A stretch of DNA of 64,000 bases from an uncultured Alphaproteobacteria bacterium (GTDB lineage Bacteria > Pseudomonadota > Alphaproteobacteria > HIMB59): NCBI GenBank assembly GCA_902611415.1, contig CACLZM010000001.1, forward strand, positions 165,870 through 229,869. The letters are read 5' to 3'. Positions 34,518-45,954 of this stretch are shown here, in pieces (position 1 is the stretch's first letter; every line of letters begins with the position of its first letter). The translations under genes and the position numbers were made by a program. Under the pieces are notes generated by a model. The model was not told the DNA's origin and did not search any database. It saw nothing but the letters and a program-made list of their open reading frames with translations.

Positions 34518-35347
34518 AAAGATATCTTATTTTTACTGATCTTGATGGAACTTTACTTGATCATGAAAACTATTCCTTTGGAGCTAATAAGAAAACGATA
34601 TCTACAATTATCAATAATAAAAATGAAATTATTTTTAATACTAGTAAAACATTCAGCGAATGTAAAAAATTACTTAAAGAATTAAAATTATTAAATATGC
34701 CTTTCAGTACTGAAAATGGTGCTGTTATATATTTCCCTAAAATAAGATTTAATAAAATTAAAAACTCATCTTCATTTGGAAGATATTGGAGTCTTCGAAT
34801 TGCTAAATTATCTTCAAAGAATTGGCATAATTTTTTAAAACTGAAACAAAAAAAATATAATTTTTTAATTGCCCAAGATCTCTCACCAAAGGTTTTAAAA
34901 AAATACACGAATTTGGATAACACTAATATGATGCTGGATCGTGAGGCAAGTCAAATCATTCTTTGGGAAGATAATCTAACAAAATTAAAACTATTCAAAA
35001 AAGATCTTAAATCTGAAAAAGACGGAGTTTTGATTAAAGGTAGTAGGTTCATGCAAATTTCTTCTATATGCAACAAAAGAATAGCTAAAAAGCTAATATC
35101 TCATGTTTATGATATTCAATTTCGTGATAAATACTCAATAAATACTATAGCTCTGGGTGACAGTAAAAATGATATTGACATGTTAAATTCTTGTAAATAC
35201 TCCTGCCTGATAAAAAATTCCTCCGATGCATATCCAAAATTGCGTCTTAATAAAAAAAATGTTTTTAAATCATCAAAGATAGCACCTGACGGTTGGAGTG
35301 AAGTCCTATATAAATTAAATAAAACTTTAGAGAATAAGATTTTTTAA
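34514..35347 (+). CDS. Glucosyl/mannosyl-3-phosphoglycerate phosphatase (HAD, Cof-like)
   Basis: A 277-residue HAD phosphatase that should remove phosphate from glucosyl-3-phosphoglycerate to give glucosylglycerate. Motif I is FTDLDGTLLDHE (Asp8 nucleophile and Asp10 region), the motif II-type serine is in IIFNTSKTFSEC, TENGAVIYFP follows, and ALGDSKNDIDMLNSC (motif IV) is in the C-terminal part. The TSKTxxE and ENG blocks are typical of MPGP-type enzymes. It overlaps both neighbours' frames closely (4 bp upstream, 2 bp gap downstream), so it is in an operon with the synthase. Confidence 0.86.
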   Translation: MKRYLIFTDLDGTLLDHENYSFGANKKTISTIINNKNEIIFNTSKTFSECKKLLKELKLLNMPFSTENGAVIYFPKIRFNKIKNSSSFGRYWSLRIAKLSSKNWHNFLKLKQKKYNFLIAQDLSPKVLKKYTNLDNTNMMLDREASQIILWEDNLTKLKLFKKDLKSEKDGVLIKGSRFMQISSICNKRIAKKLISHVYDIQFRDKYSINTIALGDSKNDIDMLNSCKYSCLIKNSSDAYPKLRLNKKNVFKSSKIAPDGWSEVLYKLNKTLENKIF

Positions 35348-35349
35348 CT

Positions 35350-36561
35350 ATGCCTGATTTTCATCAAAACGGTGTTATAGCTACCCTACATAATTTTAAT
35401 TCAAAACCTATAGAGGAAATAGAAAAAGAACTTTTAGACTTCTCAAAAGTCTCACCCATGACTTTAATTCTTCCATCTTTGTATTCAGAATTAGAAAAGC
35501 CAGCTTTAACATATATTGTGAACACTTTAAAAAAAGTTAAATATATAAAAAATATTGTTATCGGTTTAGATCAAGCTAATAAACAAGAATTTATAAAAGC
35601 TAAAAAATTTTTTTCAGTACTTCCTCAAAAAAAATACATCCTTTGGAATGATGGACCTAAATTAAAAAAAATAGATCAACATTTATCTAAAATGGACCTT
35701 GCTCCTGCTGAAAAAGGGAAAGGAAGAAATATTTGGTACTGTATGGGATTTGTAATTTCTCTGAAAGAGTCAGGATCTGTTGCAATGCATGATTGTGATA
35801 TAGTCACATATGATAAAAATTTAGTAGCGAAACTATTTTACCCTGTTGCAAATCCAAAATTTTCATTTGATTTTTGTAAGGGTTTTTATCCTAGGGTTGC
35901 TCAAAAATCCATGAATGGAAGAGTGACAAGGTTACTAGTTACACCTTTAGTTAAATCCTTACAGAAAATGGTTGGATTTAACGAATATTTAAATTTCTTA
36001 GATATATTTAAATATCCTCTGGCTGGTGAATTTTCATTTAAATATAATTTATTGAATGACATAAGAATTCCACATGATTGGGGCCTTGAAATAGGAATAC
36101 TTTCTGAAATGTATAGGAACTTTGCTAATAATAAAATTTGCCAAGTAGATATAGCAGATACCTATGAACATAAACACCAAGAGGTATCTAAAAATAATCG
36201 GCAAAGGGGTTTATCTAAAATGACAATAGATATTTCTAAAGCTTTATTTAGAAAATTAGCTACACAAGGTCATGTATTTTCTAATGAGAAGTTTAGAACA
36301 CTAAAAGCAACATATTATAGATTAGCCCTTGATATGGTTCAGATTTATAAAACAGATGCAGAGATGAATGGATTAAACTTCGATGTCCACAAAGAAGAGG
36401 AAATGGTTGAACTTTTTGCACAAAATATTATCGAAGCAGGAAAAATATTCCTAGACTCACCAAGTGAAAATCCAAATATACCAACTTGGAGAAGAGTTGA
36501 TAGTGCTGACCCAACTATTTTAAAATCTTTTAATGATGCCGTCATGGAAGATAACTCCTAA
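35350..36561 (+). CDS. gpgS: Glucosyl-3-phosphoglycerate synthase
   Basis: A 403-residue glycosyltransferase that should couple NDP-glucose and 3-phosphoglycerate to form glucosyl-3-phosphoglycerate. It has TLILPSLYSELEKPAL near residues 38-53, VIGLDQANKQEF near 70, a GKGRNIWYCMGF segment at about 123-134 and the metal-binding MHDCDIVTYD (D148 and D150), with DWGLEIGILSEMY near residue 240. The call comes from this pattern plus its neighbours. Mannosyl-type activity cannot be excluded. Its stop is inside the next gene's 5' end (29 bp overlap). Confidence 0.85.
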   Translation: MPDFHQNGVIATLHNFNSKPIEEIEKELLDFSKVSPMTLILPSLYSELEKPALTYIVNTLKKVKYIKNIVIGLDQANKQEFIKAKKFFSVLPQKKYILWNDGPKLKKIDQHLSKMDLAPAEKGKGRNIWYCMGFVISLKESGSVAMHDCDIVTYDKNLVAKLFYPVANPKFSFDFCKGFYPRVAQKSMNGRVTRLLVTPLVKSLQKMVGFNEYLNFLDIFKYPLAGEFSFKYNLLNDIRIPHDWGLEIGILSEMYRNFANNKICQVDIADTYEHKHQEVSKNNRQRGLSKMTIDISKALFRKLATQGHVFSNEKFRTLKATYYRLALDMVQIYKTDAEMNGLNFDVHKEEEMVELFAQNIIEAGKIFLDSPSENPNIPTWRRVDSADPTILKSFNDAVMEDNS

Positions 36562-38287
36562 AGTGCAAGAAGAATTAAAAAATAATCTAAACATACATTT
36601 TCAAATAATTTACAAGGATATATTAGATCAAAACGAAATTTTGAAACTAATTAATAGAGTTCTTGATTTATTTCAAAATAAAGATCTAGGTATTTCTGAA
36701 CCTAATTGGTCTCAAAAAGATGTTTTCTTAATTACGTATGGTGATTCAATATATGAAGAAAAAAATAATAAATTAAAAACTCTAAGCAAGTTCTTAGATA
36801 AGTATTGTAAAAAACAATTCAACAATTTACACATTCTACCTTTTTTTCCTTACAGTTCAGATGATGGATTTTCTATAACTGATTATGAAGAAGTAAGGTC
36901 AGATTTAGGTGATTGGAAAGATATTAAATCACTATCAAAAAATTTTAGGATAATGAGTGATATTGTTATTAACCATGCATCTATTGAAAGTAAATATTTT
37001 AAATCTTTTATTGAGAATAAAACTGAAACACAAAATTTTTTTATAAAACTTAAAAATAAACAAGGTTATGACCAAGTTGTTCGCCCTAGAAGCTCAGATC
37101 TTTTTAGAGAATTTGAAATTAATAAAGAAATTTATTATTTATGGTGTACTTTCAGCCACGATCAAGTTGACTTTAATTTTAAAAATCCTGAGGTTTTATT
37201 TTTCTTCATAAAGTTAATTCATTTATATCTTAAAAATGGTGTTAGAGTATTTAGGTTAGATGCTATTGCATTCCTTTGGAAAGAACATGACACCAACTGT
37301 CTAAATTTACCACAGACTCATGAAGTTGTGAAATTAATTAGAACACTTTTGAATGCTTTTAGTAAAAACACTTTACTTATAACTGAAACAAACTTACCCA
37401 ACTTAGAAAATCTTAGTTATTTCGGTGAAAATGATGAAGCAAATGCTGTATACAATTTTGCTCTACCACCCTTGCTACTATGGACTCTTGTGATGGGAGA
37501 TAGCACAGCTCTTCGAAAATGGTCAATGAGCATGCCTCCTGCAAAAGATCATACATCTTATTTCAATTTCATAGCCTCTCATGATGGTATCGGCCTGAGA
37601 CCGACAGAGGGAATTTTAACAGAAAAAGAAAGAAATAACTTAGTAGATATCATGACCGATTTTGGAGCAAAAACTACCAAAAGAAGAAAAACAGATAACA
37701 CCGAGACTGTTTATGAAATAAATATCTCACTCATAGATGCTATGAAAGGAACATTTCAAGGAAGCGATCATTTGCAAATTGAAAGATTTATTTGTTGCCA
37801 TGCAATAATGCTAGGACTTGAGGGCATACCAGCATTTTACATACATAGTATTCTGGGCTCTACAAATGACTATGAAAAGCTAGAGCAAACAAAAAATCAT
37901 AGATCTATAAATAGAAGAACTTGGAAGTATGATGAAATTGATGGGTTACTTGCAAATACTGATACTTTTAATTCAAAAATATATAATCAATTATCAAAAT
38001 TAATTGAAATTAGAAAAAACCAATCTGCATTTCATCCAAATGCTACACAATTTACATTTAATTTAGGTAAGAACTTTTTTGGTTTTTGGAGACAAAGTCA
38101 CGACAAAAAGCAATCAATTTTTTGTGTAAGCAATGTAACTAATGTGTTCCAATATTTAGATTTGTCAGAATTAAATTTAATAGCATCAAATGAATGGTGG
38201 GATTTAATCTCTAATGAGATAATTATTGATATCAAATCAACAATTACTCTAAAGGCCTATCAAACTATGTGGATTACAAATTACTAA
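36533..38287 (+). CDS. GH13_18 sucrose-phosphorylase-like enzyme, probable glucosylglycerate phosphorylase
   Basis: A 584-residue GH13 enzyme. Conserved blocks are LHILPFFPYSSDDGFSITDY (residues 99-118), DIVINHAS, the nucleophile Asp243 in VRVFRLDAIAFLWKE, the acid/base Glu285 in LLITETNLPN, and FIASHDGIGLRP. This is the layout of the sucrose phosphorylase subfamily that includes glucosylglycerate phosphorylase, which splits glucosylglycerate with phosphate into glucose 1-phosphate and glycerate. Linkage to gpgS, its phosphatase and glycerate kinase makes glucosylglycerate the favoured substrate over sucrose. The start is uncertain; ATG codons at 36533 and 36536 overlap gpgS, and a later GTG could also serve. 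Confidence 0.85.
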   Translation: MMPSWKITPKVQEELKNNLNIHFQIIYKDILDQNEILKLINRVLDLFQNKDLGISEPNWSQKDVFLITYGDSIYEEKNNKLKTLSKFLDKYCKKQFNNLHILPFFPYSSDDGFSITDYEEVRSDLGDWKDIKSLSKNFRIMSDIVINHASIESKYFKSFIENKTETQNFFIKLKNKQGYDQVVRPRSSDLFREFEINKEIYYLWCTFSHDQVDFNFKNPEVLFFFIKLIHLYLKNGVRVFRLDAIAFLWKEHDTNCLNLPQTHEVVKLIRTLLNAFSKNTLLITETNLPNLENLSYFGENDEANAVYNFALPPLLLWTLVMGDSTALRKWSMSMPPAKDHTSYFNFIASHDGIGLRPTEGILTEKERNNLVDIMTDFGAKTTKRRKTDNTETVYEINISLIDAMKGTFQGSDHLQIERFICCHAIMLGLEGIPAFYIHSILGSTNDYEKLEQTKNHRSINRRTWKYDEIDGLLANTDTFNSKIYNQLSKLIEIRKNQSAFHPNATQFTFNLGKNFFGFWRQSHDKKQSIFCVSNVTNVFQYLDLSELNLIASNEWWDLISNEIIIDIKSTITLKAYQTMWITNY

Positions 38288-38294
38288 TTAAAAA

Positions 38295-38313
38295 TTATGT
38301 CTTTTCGACATAA
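38295..38313. repeat. Short hairpin between the GH13 gene and metY
   Basis: TTATGTC (38295-38301) pairs with GACATAA (38307-38313) around a TTTTC loop. It lies 8 bp after the GH13 stop and 46 bp before metY. The stem is only 7 bp and is followed by ACCTTAAAACTG, not a T run. It could be a weak terminator or part of a leader for metY. Confidence 0.35.
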
Positions 38314-38359
38314 ACCTTAAAACTGAGACTTTTTTTCTATTACTTTCATTAAAAAATCT

Positions 38360-39688
38360 ATGTTATATTTTGATATGACCGATCCAAAAACATACAAATT
38401 TAACACTAAAACTCTACATAGTGGGCATCAGCCGGATAAAAATTTTGGCTCCCGTGCCGTTCCAATTTATCAAACAACATCATACTTGTTCCAAGACGCA
38501 GATCACGCAGCTGCTTTATTTAATCTAGAGGAGGGTGGACATATCTACAGCAGAATATCCAACCCAACTATATCTGTTCTTGAAGAAAGAGTTGCAGCTT
38601 TAGAGGGCGGCTCTGCTGCTTTAGCTACTGCCTCTGGTATGAGTGCAATGATGCTAGCTCTTTTAAATATTTGTAGCGCAGGAGATCATATTGTTTCATC
38701 ATCGCAATTGTATGGTGGATCTTTTAACTTACTGAGACTAACTTTAAAAAGATTTGGCATTGAAACAACTTTTGTTAAGCCCAGAGACACTGAGGGTTTT
38801 AAAAAAGCAATTCAACCCAATACAAAATGCATTTGGGGTGAGTTGATTGGTAATCCTGGAATAGAAATTATGGATTTACCTGAAATTTCCAAAATAGCAA
38901 AAGACGCAGGTATTCCTTTAATGGTCGATGGAACATTTAACACACCATATTTGTGTAATCTCTTTGAATTAGGTGCAGATATAATCACACACTCTCTTAC
39001 AAAATGGATGGCAGGTCATGGTACTTCTATGGGAGGTATCATCGTTGAAAAGGGTGACTTTGATTGGACTAAGGGAGATAAGTTTCCAACAATGACTGAA
39101 CCATATGATGGTTATCACGGTCTTTCTTTTGCAGAAGAATTTGGTCCAGCAGCATTTACTATGAGAGCAAGGGCAGAGGGCATGAGAGACTTTGGTCCAT
39201 GTATGAGTCCAACAAACGCATTTAATATTTTAATAGGAATAGAAACTCTTTCAGTGAGAATGGAAAAGCATTTATCCAATACTAAAATAATGGTTGATTA
39301 CTTAAGTAACAACCCAAGTGTTTCTTGGGTAAATCATCCAAGCTTACCGGATCACCCTGATCATAAAGTTGCAGCAAAATTAATGCCTAAGGGCGCCGGT
39401 TCAATGATAGCGTTTGGAATTAAGGGGGGCAAAGAAGCTGGTCACACATTTATAAACTCTTTAAAACTAACTTCACATTTAGCTAACGTTGGTGACGCAA
39501 AATCACTAGTTATTCATCCAGCATCTGCAACTCACTCTCAAATGGATAAAAAATCATTAGAATTGGCAGGTTTAACTGAAGATATGATACGTTTTTCTGT
39601 TGGCTTAGAAGACATGGATGACATTATTAATGACTTTGAAAATGGTTTCAGAGCATCTCAAAAGCCAAGACTTGTAGCTTCTAAATGA
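38360..39688 (+). CDS. metY: O-acetylhomoserine sulfhydrylase
   Basis: A 442-residue PLP enzyme of the Cys/Met metabolism family. It should form homocysteine from O-acetylhomoserine and sulfide. It has QTTSYLFQDADHAAALF (residues 38-54), YSRISNPTISVLEERVAALEG, ATASGMSAMMLAL and the PLP lysine in ITHSLTKWMAGHGTSMGG (Lys215). The C-terminal PASATHSQMDKKS and IRFSVGLED match MetY. An in-frame ATG at 38375 (MTDPK) is a plausible alternative start, nearer to typical MetY length (~430). Its stop overlaps the next gene's start by 4 bp. Confidence 0.9.
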   Translation: MLYFDMTDPKTYKFNTKTLHSGHQPDKNFGSRAVPIYQTTSYLFQDADHAAALFNLEEGGHIYSRISNPTISVLEERVAALEGGSAALATASGMSAMMLALLNICSAGDHIVSSSQLYGGSFNLLRLTLKRFGIETTFVKPRDTEGFKKAIQPNTKCIWGELIGNPGIEIMDLPEISKIAKDAGIPLMVDGTFNTPYLCNLFELGADIITHSLTKWMAGHGTSMGGIIVEKGDFDWTKGDKFPTMTEPYDGYHGLSFAEEFGPAAFTMRARAEGMRDFGPCMSPTNAFNILIGIETLSVRMEKHLSNTKIMVDYLSNNPSVSWVNHPSLPDHPDHKVAAKLMPKGAGSMIAFGIKGGKEAGHTFINSLKLTSHLANVGDAKSLVIHPASATHSQMDKKSLELAGLTEDMIRFSVGLEDMDDIINDFENGFRASQKPRLVASK

Positions 39689-40494
39689 AGCTTAAAGTTA
39701 ACGGAAAAGAGGCATATTACACATCTAGTGGAAGAGAAATAGATAAAAATCAACCCTCGATTGTATTTGTTCATGGTAGTGGTCTGAGCCATGTTACATG
39801 GGTGCTTCAAACAAGATACTTTGCATTTCATGGTTACAATACAATTGCAGTAGACCTACCCGGCCATGGTGACTCAGAGGGACCACCATTAAAAACTATC
39901 GAGGAGATGGCTGATTGGGTTGCAGACCTATTAACAGCTTTGGGTATTGAGAAAGCCTCATATGTAGGTCATTCTCAAGGATGCTTGGTGGGATTAGAAT
40001 TTGCACAAAGACATCCTGAGAAATTAGATTTACTGGCATTAATCAACGGATCTATGTCAATGAAGATGAACACTGAACTTTTAGACTTAGCATTAAATAA
40101 AGATCAAAAAGCAGTTGATCTTATGATGGATTGGGTGCATGGACCTTTAGGTCACAAAGGTGGCCATCCTGTTCCAGGATTAAGCCATTTAGGTATGGGT
40201 GGTCAGCTAGTATCTTCAAATAATGACGGAACTCTTGGTGCAGACTTCAATGCTTGCGATAAATACATTAATGGTGAAGCTGCTGCTAAAAGTATTAAAC
40301 ACCCAACATTATGTATCGTAGGCAAACATGATAAAATGACTCCTAAAAAAGTGGGTCTAGAATTGGCTTCAAATATAGAGGGATCCAAAACAGTCGTTTT
40401 AGAAGATTCTGGACATATGTCTATTTTAGAAACGGCGAGTGAAACTAAAAATATTTTAAAAAATTTCTTTAAAGAAAATAGCCGTGCTTCATAA
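39685..40494 (+). CDS. Alpha/beta-hydrolase fold protein
   Basis: A 269-residue hydrolase. It has VFVHGSGLSHVTW near residues 27-39 (oxyanion loop), GHSQGC near 95 (nucleophile Ser in GxSxG), and a C-terminal DSGHMSILE (catalytic His). It is close to esterase/lipase-like and haloperoxidase-like family members, and too small for a MetX homoserine acetyltransferase. Its ATG overlaps the metY stop (ATGA), so it is in an operon with metY and may process an acylated or thioester substrate of sulfur amino-acid metabolism. The substrate is unknown. Confidence 0.85.
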   Translation: MKLKVNGKEAYYTSSGREIDKNQPSIVFVHGSGLSHVTWVLQTRYFAFHGYNTIAVDLPGHGDSEGPPLKTIEEMADWVADLLTALGIEKASYVGHSQGCLVGLEFAQRHPEKLDLLALINGSMSMKMNTELLDLALNKDQKAVDLMMDWVHGPLGHKGGHPVPGLSHLGMGGQLVSSNNDGTLGADFNACDKYINGEAAAKSIKHPTLCIVGKHDKMTPKKVGLELASNIEGSKTVVLEDSGHMSILETASETKNILKNFFKENSRAS

Positions 40495-40828
40495 AGGATC
40501 GTGTCACTGTAAAGCTATTGAGTTTGAGATTGACTCTGATCTTGAAAAAATAATGCAATGCAATTGCTCCATTTGTATTAGAAAAAATGCAAAAATGATA
40601 ATGGTTCCTAAATCTAATTTTAAACTTTTAAAGGGAAAAGAAGATCTATCTCTTTATCAATTTAATCTAAACTTAGCTGAACATTTTTTTTGTAAGCATT
40701 GCGGGATATACACTCACCACAATAGAAGAACTGATCCAAACGGTATGGGTATTAATCTGGGGTGCTTAGATGATGTAGATCCTTTAGACTATGAAGCTGG
40801 TCTCAATGACGGAAGAAAACTATCCTAG
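40484..40828 (+). CDS. GFA/Mss4-like zinc protein
   Basis: A 114-residue protein of the GFA family (glutathione-dependent formaldehyde-activating enzyme-like). The cysteines form the expected pattern: GSCHCKAIEFE near residue 6, CNCSICIRKNA near residue 28, and FFCKHCGIYTHH near residue 70. The start is GTG at 40484, overlapping the hydrolase gene by 11 bp. Proteins of this fold bind Zn and often work on small thiol or formaldehyde adducts, although true GFA activity is disputed. It closes the metY operon. Confidence 0.86.
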   Translation: MLHKGSCHCKAIEFEIDSDLEKIMQCNCSICIRKNAKMIMVPKSNFKLLKGKEDLSLYQFNLNLAEHFFCKHCGIYTHHNRRTDPNGMGINLGCLDDVDPLDYEAGLNDGRKLS

Positions 40829-40850
40829 TCAGATCTTGATTTTAATATAA

Positions 40851-43869
<3,019 letters not shown>

Positions 43870-43873
<4 letters not shown>

Positions 43874-44298
43874 ATTTAGATATTACAAAATTATCAATTG
43901 ATGAATTAAAAACATTTAAGAAATTTAATAGAGAATTTTTACCAAAAATTAAAAAATTAGATTTTAATTTTGCTGATATGAAAAAAGGAGAATTAATGCT
44001 CATATCAACCCCAAAAGATATTATAAAATTTATTAAAAAAACTCCCTCTACCAAAAAGTATAACTTTAAAGATATTAGACTAAAATTGGCTAAAAAAAGT
44101 AAAGCGGACAATACTTGTCCAGTAACTTTTGGTATATTTCTAAGATTGGCAATAGATTATTCACTTATAGAAACAAAATATTTAAAACTTGAATGCCCCA
44201 ACTTTCCTTTTTGGAGAGTTGAATACGATAAAAAAAGTAATGTTTATAAGAAAATAAGAAATTTTGATAATCTACTTAAGAAATATGATGGTCATTAA
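43870..44298 (+). CDS. Hypothetical protein coupled to guaA
   Basis: A 142-residue, lysine-rich soluble protein starting at ATG 43870, which overlaps the guaA stop (ATGA). It contains MKKGELMLISTPKDIIKFIK and a middle stretch ADNTCPVTFGIFLRLAID, and ends LECPNFPFWRVEYDKK... No known motif is recognised. A GTG two codons earlier is an alternative start. The coupling to guaBA suggests a role linked to purine metabolism, but this is not supported by any domain. Confidence 0.6.
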
Positions 44299-44318
44299 AC
44301 TTACACAAAACTTACACA
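44297..44318. repeat. Tandem 11-bp direct repeat
   Basis: AAACTTACACA occurs twice head-to-tail at 44297-44307 and 44308-44318, starting within the stop of the upstream gene. Spacing of about one helical turn is typical of a paired regulator site, but it could be chance slippage. Confidence 0.5.
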
Positions 44319-44392
44319 ATTTAAAAAATGGCTTTAAAATAGTTGATAAACAATGATATTTTTAGCATCTACTATTGAATGAGAATAAATAA

Positions 44393-45883
44393 ATGAAATA
44401 TTTTATTGTAGTTTTTTTGTTTATTTTTAGTTTTGCTAAAGCTGATAATATTTTACCATTTCAGGCAGGTCAGGGATTTGATGAGAAATATTTATGGGGA
44501 GAGGCTAATAGTGATAAAAAAAAATGGCTCATCCCTAAAAAAATTCTCAAAGATCAATTCCTTGCTAAATTATTAGCTTATGATAAATCACAACCTTGGT
44601 TTACTCTGCATGATTTTATAGCGACTGGTGATTTTAATAGAGACGGTGTGCAGGATTATGTTGTAACAGTTCTTAATCTTGATAAGAATTTTAAACAAAA
44701 GTTAGATCCAAATCTTGGGATATATGTTTGTAAAGCTGATGAAAACGCTGGTGCTTGTTTAGCAGAAGCCGGAGTAACTCAACACAATTATCAAATTATT
44801 CTTGGTCAATCAAAAACAGGTAGAGCTAAAGGTAATGAATCTTTTTGGGGTACAGGTCTCATACAAGACAATTTACCTTTTATTCAAAGTGGAACAGCTC
44901 AACCCCTTGTCGCGGACTTTAATGGCGATGGGTGGGATGACATATATTTGGCAGCAGCAGTAAATGATTTTGGAACAGGTTGTGGGGGTTATCACTCGTA
45001 TTTTTTATCACAACCTGAAGGTTTTTTAAAAGAGTCAAGTGCTACGCATATTAATGGAGCAGACTATAATAAAAAGTTCAAAAGATTTTGTAATTTTTCA
45101 CACCGAGCTGATGCGGGTGATTTTGATAAAGACGGTGACATGGATATCATTCTTGCCAGTGTTGATTGGAAAGGAAGCAACGGTGAAATGCTATGTCTAA
45201 TCAATGACGGTAAAGGCATGATGAAAAGTACCGTTTGTGCAAATCAGTTCGGTTTCTTAGCAAGGCATGCTGACTTCAATGGAGACGGCCATATAGATAT
45301 ACTGTCTGGGGGACATAGCTCTGATTGCTTCAATTATCACAACAATTGGGCAGGTCATAATACTAAAAATAAAGAAAGACATAATATCAGAATTCTATGG
45401 GGTGATGGTTCCAACAAATGGAACACTAAAAACTCAAAAGAAATAAAGAATGTGGGGTATCACACTAAGACTAAAGATAAAATTCCACTTTGTAATCCAG
45501 TCGGAACTATGATTGCAGATGTTGATAACGATGGAGATATGGACATTGTTGGTTCCACTATTGGTCTAAATTATGTTGGTGGTTATTTAATTACTTATCT
45601 AAATGATGGCGATGGTAATTTTTCTATATATTGGCAACATTCAATTCATAGTGTAACAAAATTTAACAAAGAAAATTGGCCAAAGTCTGAAGTTGGTCAT
45701 AATGAAAATGGTTGGTATCTCTCAATACATCCACTAGATGTTAATTTTGATGGACATATTGATTTTATGGTAAATGGGCATCATTTTGTTAAAGGTAATA
45801 ACGATGTTTACATAAATAATGGACAAGGATTATTTACCAAAATAGGCAATAAAGAGTTGATGGAATATGCAAAATTGTTTTAG
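44393..45883 (+). CDS. Secreted FG-GAP/VCBS repeat protein
   Basis: A 496-residue protein with a signal peptide (residues 1-17, SFAKA|DN). It carries repeated calcium-binding segments of the FG-GAP/VCBS type: DFNRDGVQDYVV, DFNGDGWDDIYLA, DFDKDGDMDIIL, DFNGDGHIDIL, DVDNDGDMDIVG and DVNFDGHIDFMV, about six blades of a likely beta-propeller. It also has several cysteines. It should be periplasmic or surface-exposed. Its role is unknown; such proteins bind carbohydrates, proteins or metal ions. Confidence 0.87.
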   Translation: MKYFIVVFLFIFSFAKADNILPFQAGQGFDEKYLWGEANSDKKKWLIPKKILKDQFLAKLLAYDKSQPWFTLHDFIATGDFNRDGVQDYVVTVLNLDKNFKQKLDPNLGIYVCKADENAGACLAEAGVTQHNYQIILGQSKTGRAKGNESFWGTGLIQDNLPFIQSGTAQPLVADFNGDGWDDIYLAAAVNDFGTGCGGYHSYFLSQPEGFLKESSATHINGADYNKKFKRFCNFSHRADAGDFDKDGDMDIILASVDWKGSNGEMLCLINDGKGMMKSTVCANQFGFLARHADFNGDGHIDILSGGHSSDCFNYHNNWAGHNTKNKERHNIRILWGDGSNKWNTKNSKEIKNVGYHTKTKDKIPLCNPVGTMIADVDNDGDMDIVGSTIGLNYVGGYLITYLNDGDGNFSIYWQHSIHSVTKFNKENWPKSEVGHNENGWYLSIHPLDVNFDGHIDFMVNGHHFVKGNNDVYINNGQGLFTKIGNKELMEYAKLF

Positions 45884-45954
45884 TTTTAATATAATTAACT
45901 AATATATTTCTTTTTTATACTTCAGATATTGATAAAAAAAACTATTTTATAATT

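Noticed and set aside
38288..38359. SAM-II riboswitch upstream of metY
   Set aside because: Only a 7-bp hairpin is visible and the conserved SAM-II core sequence is not recognisable; kept only as a low-interest finding.
39685..40494. Alpha/beta hydrolase next to metY as homoserine O-acetyltransferase MetX
   Set aside because: It is only 269 residues; MetX is about 350-380 residues and has an additional lid region. It is kept as a general hydrolase.
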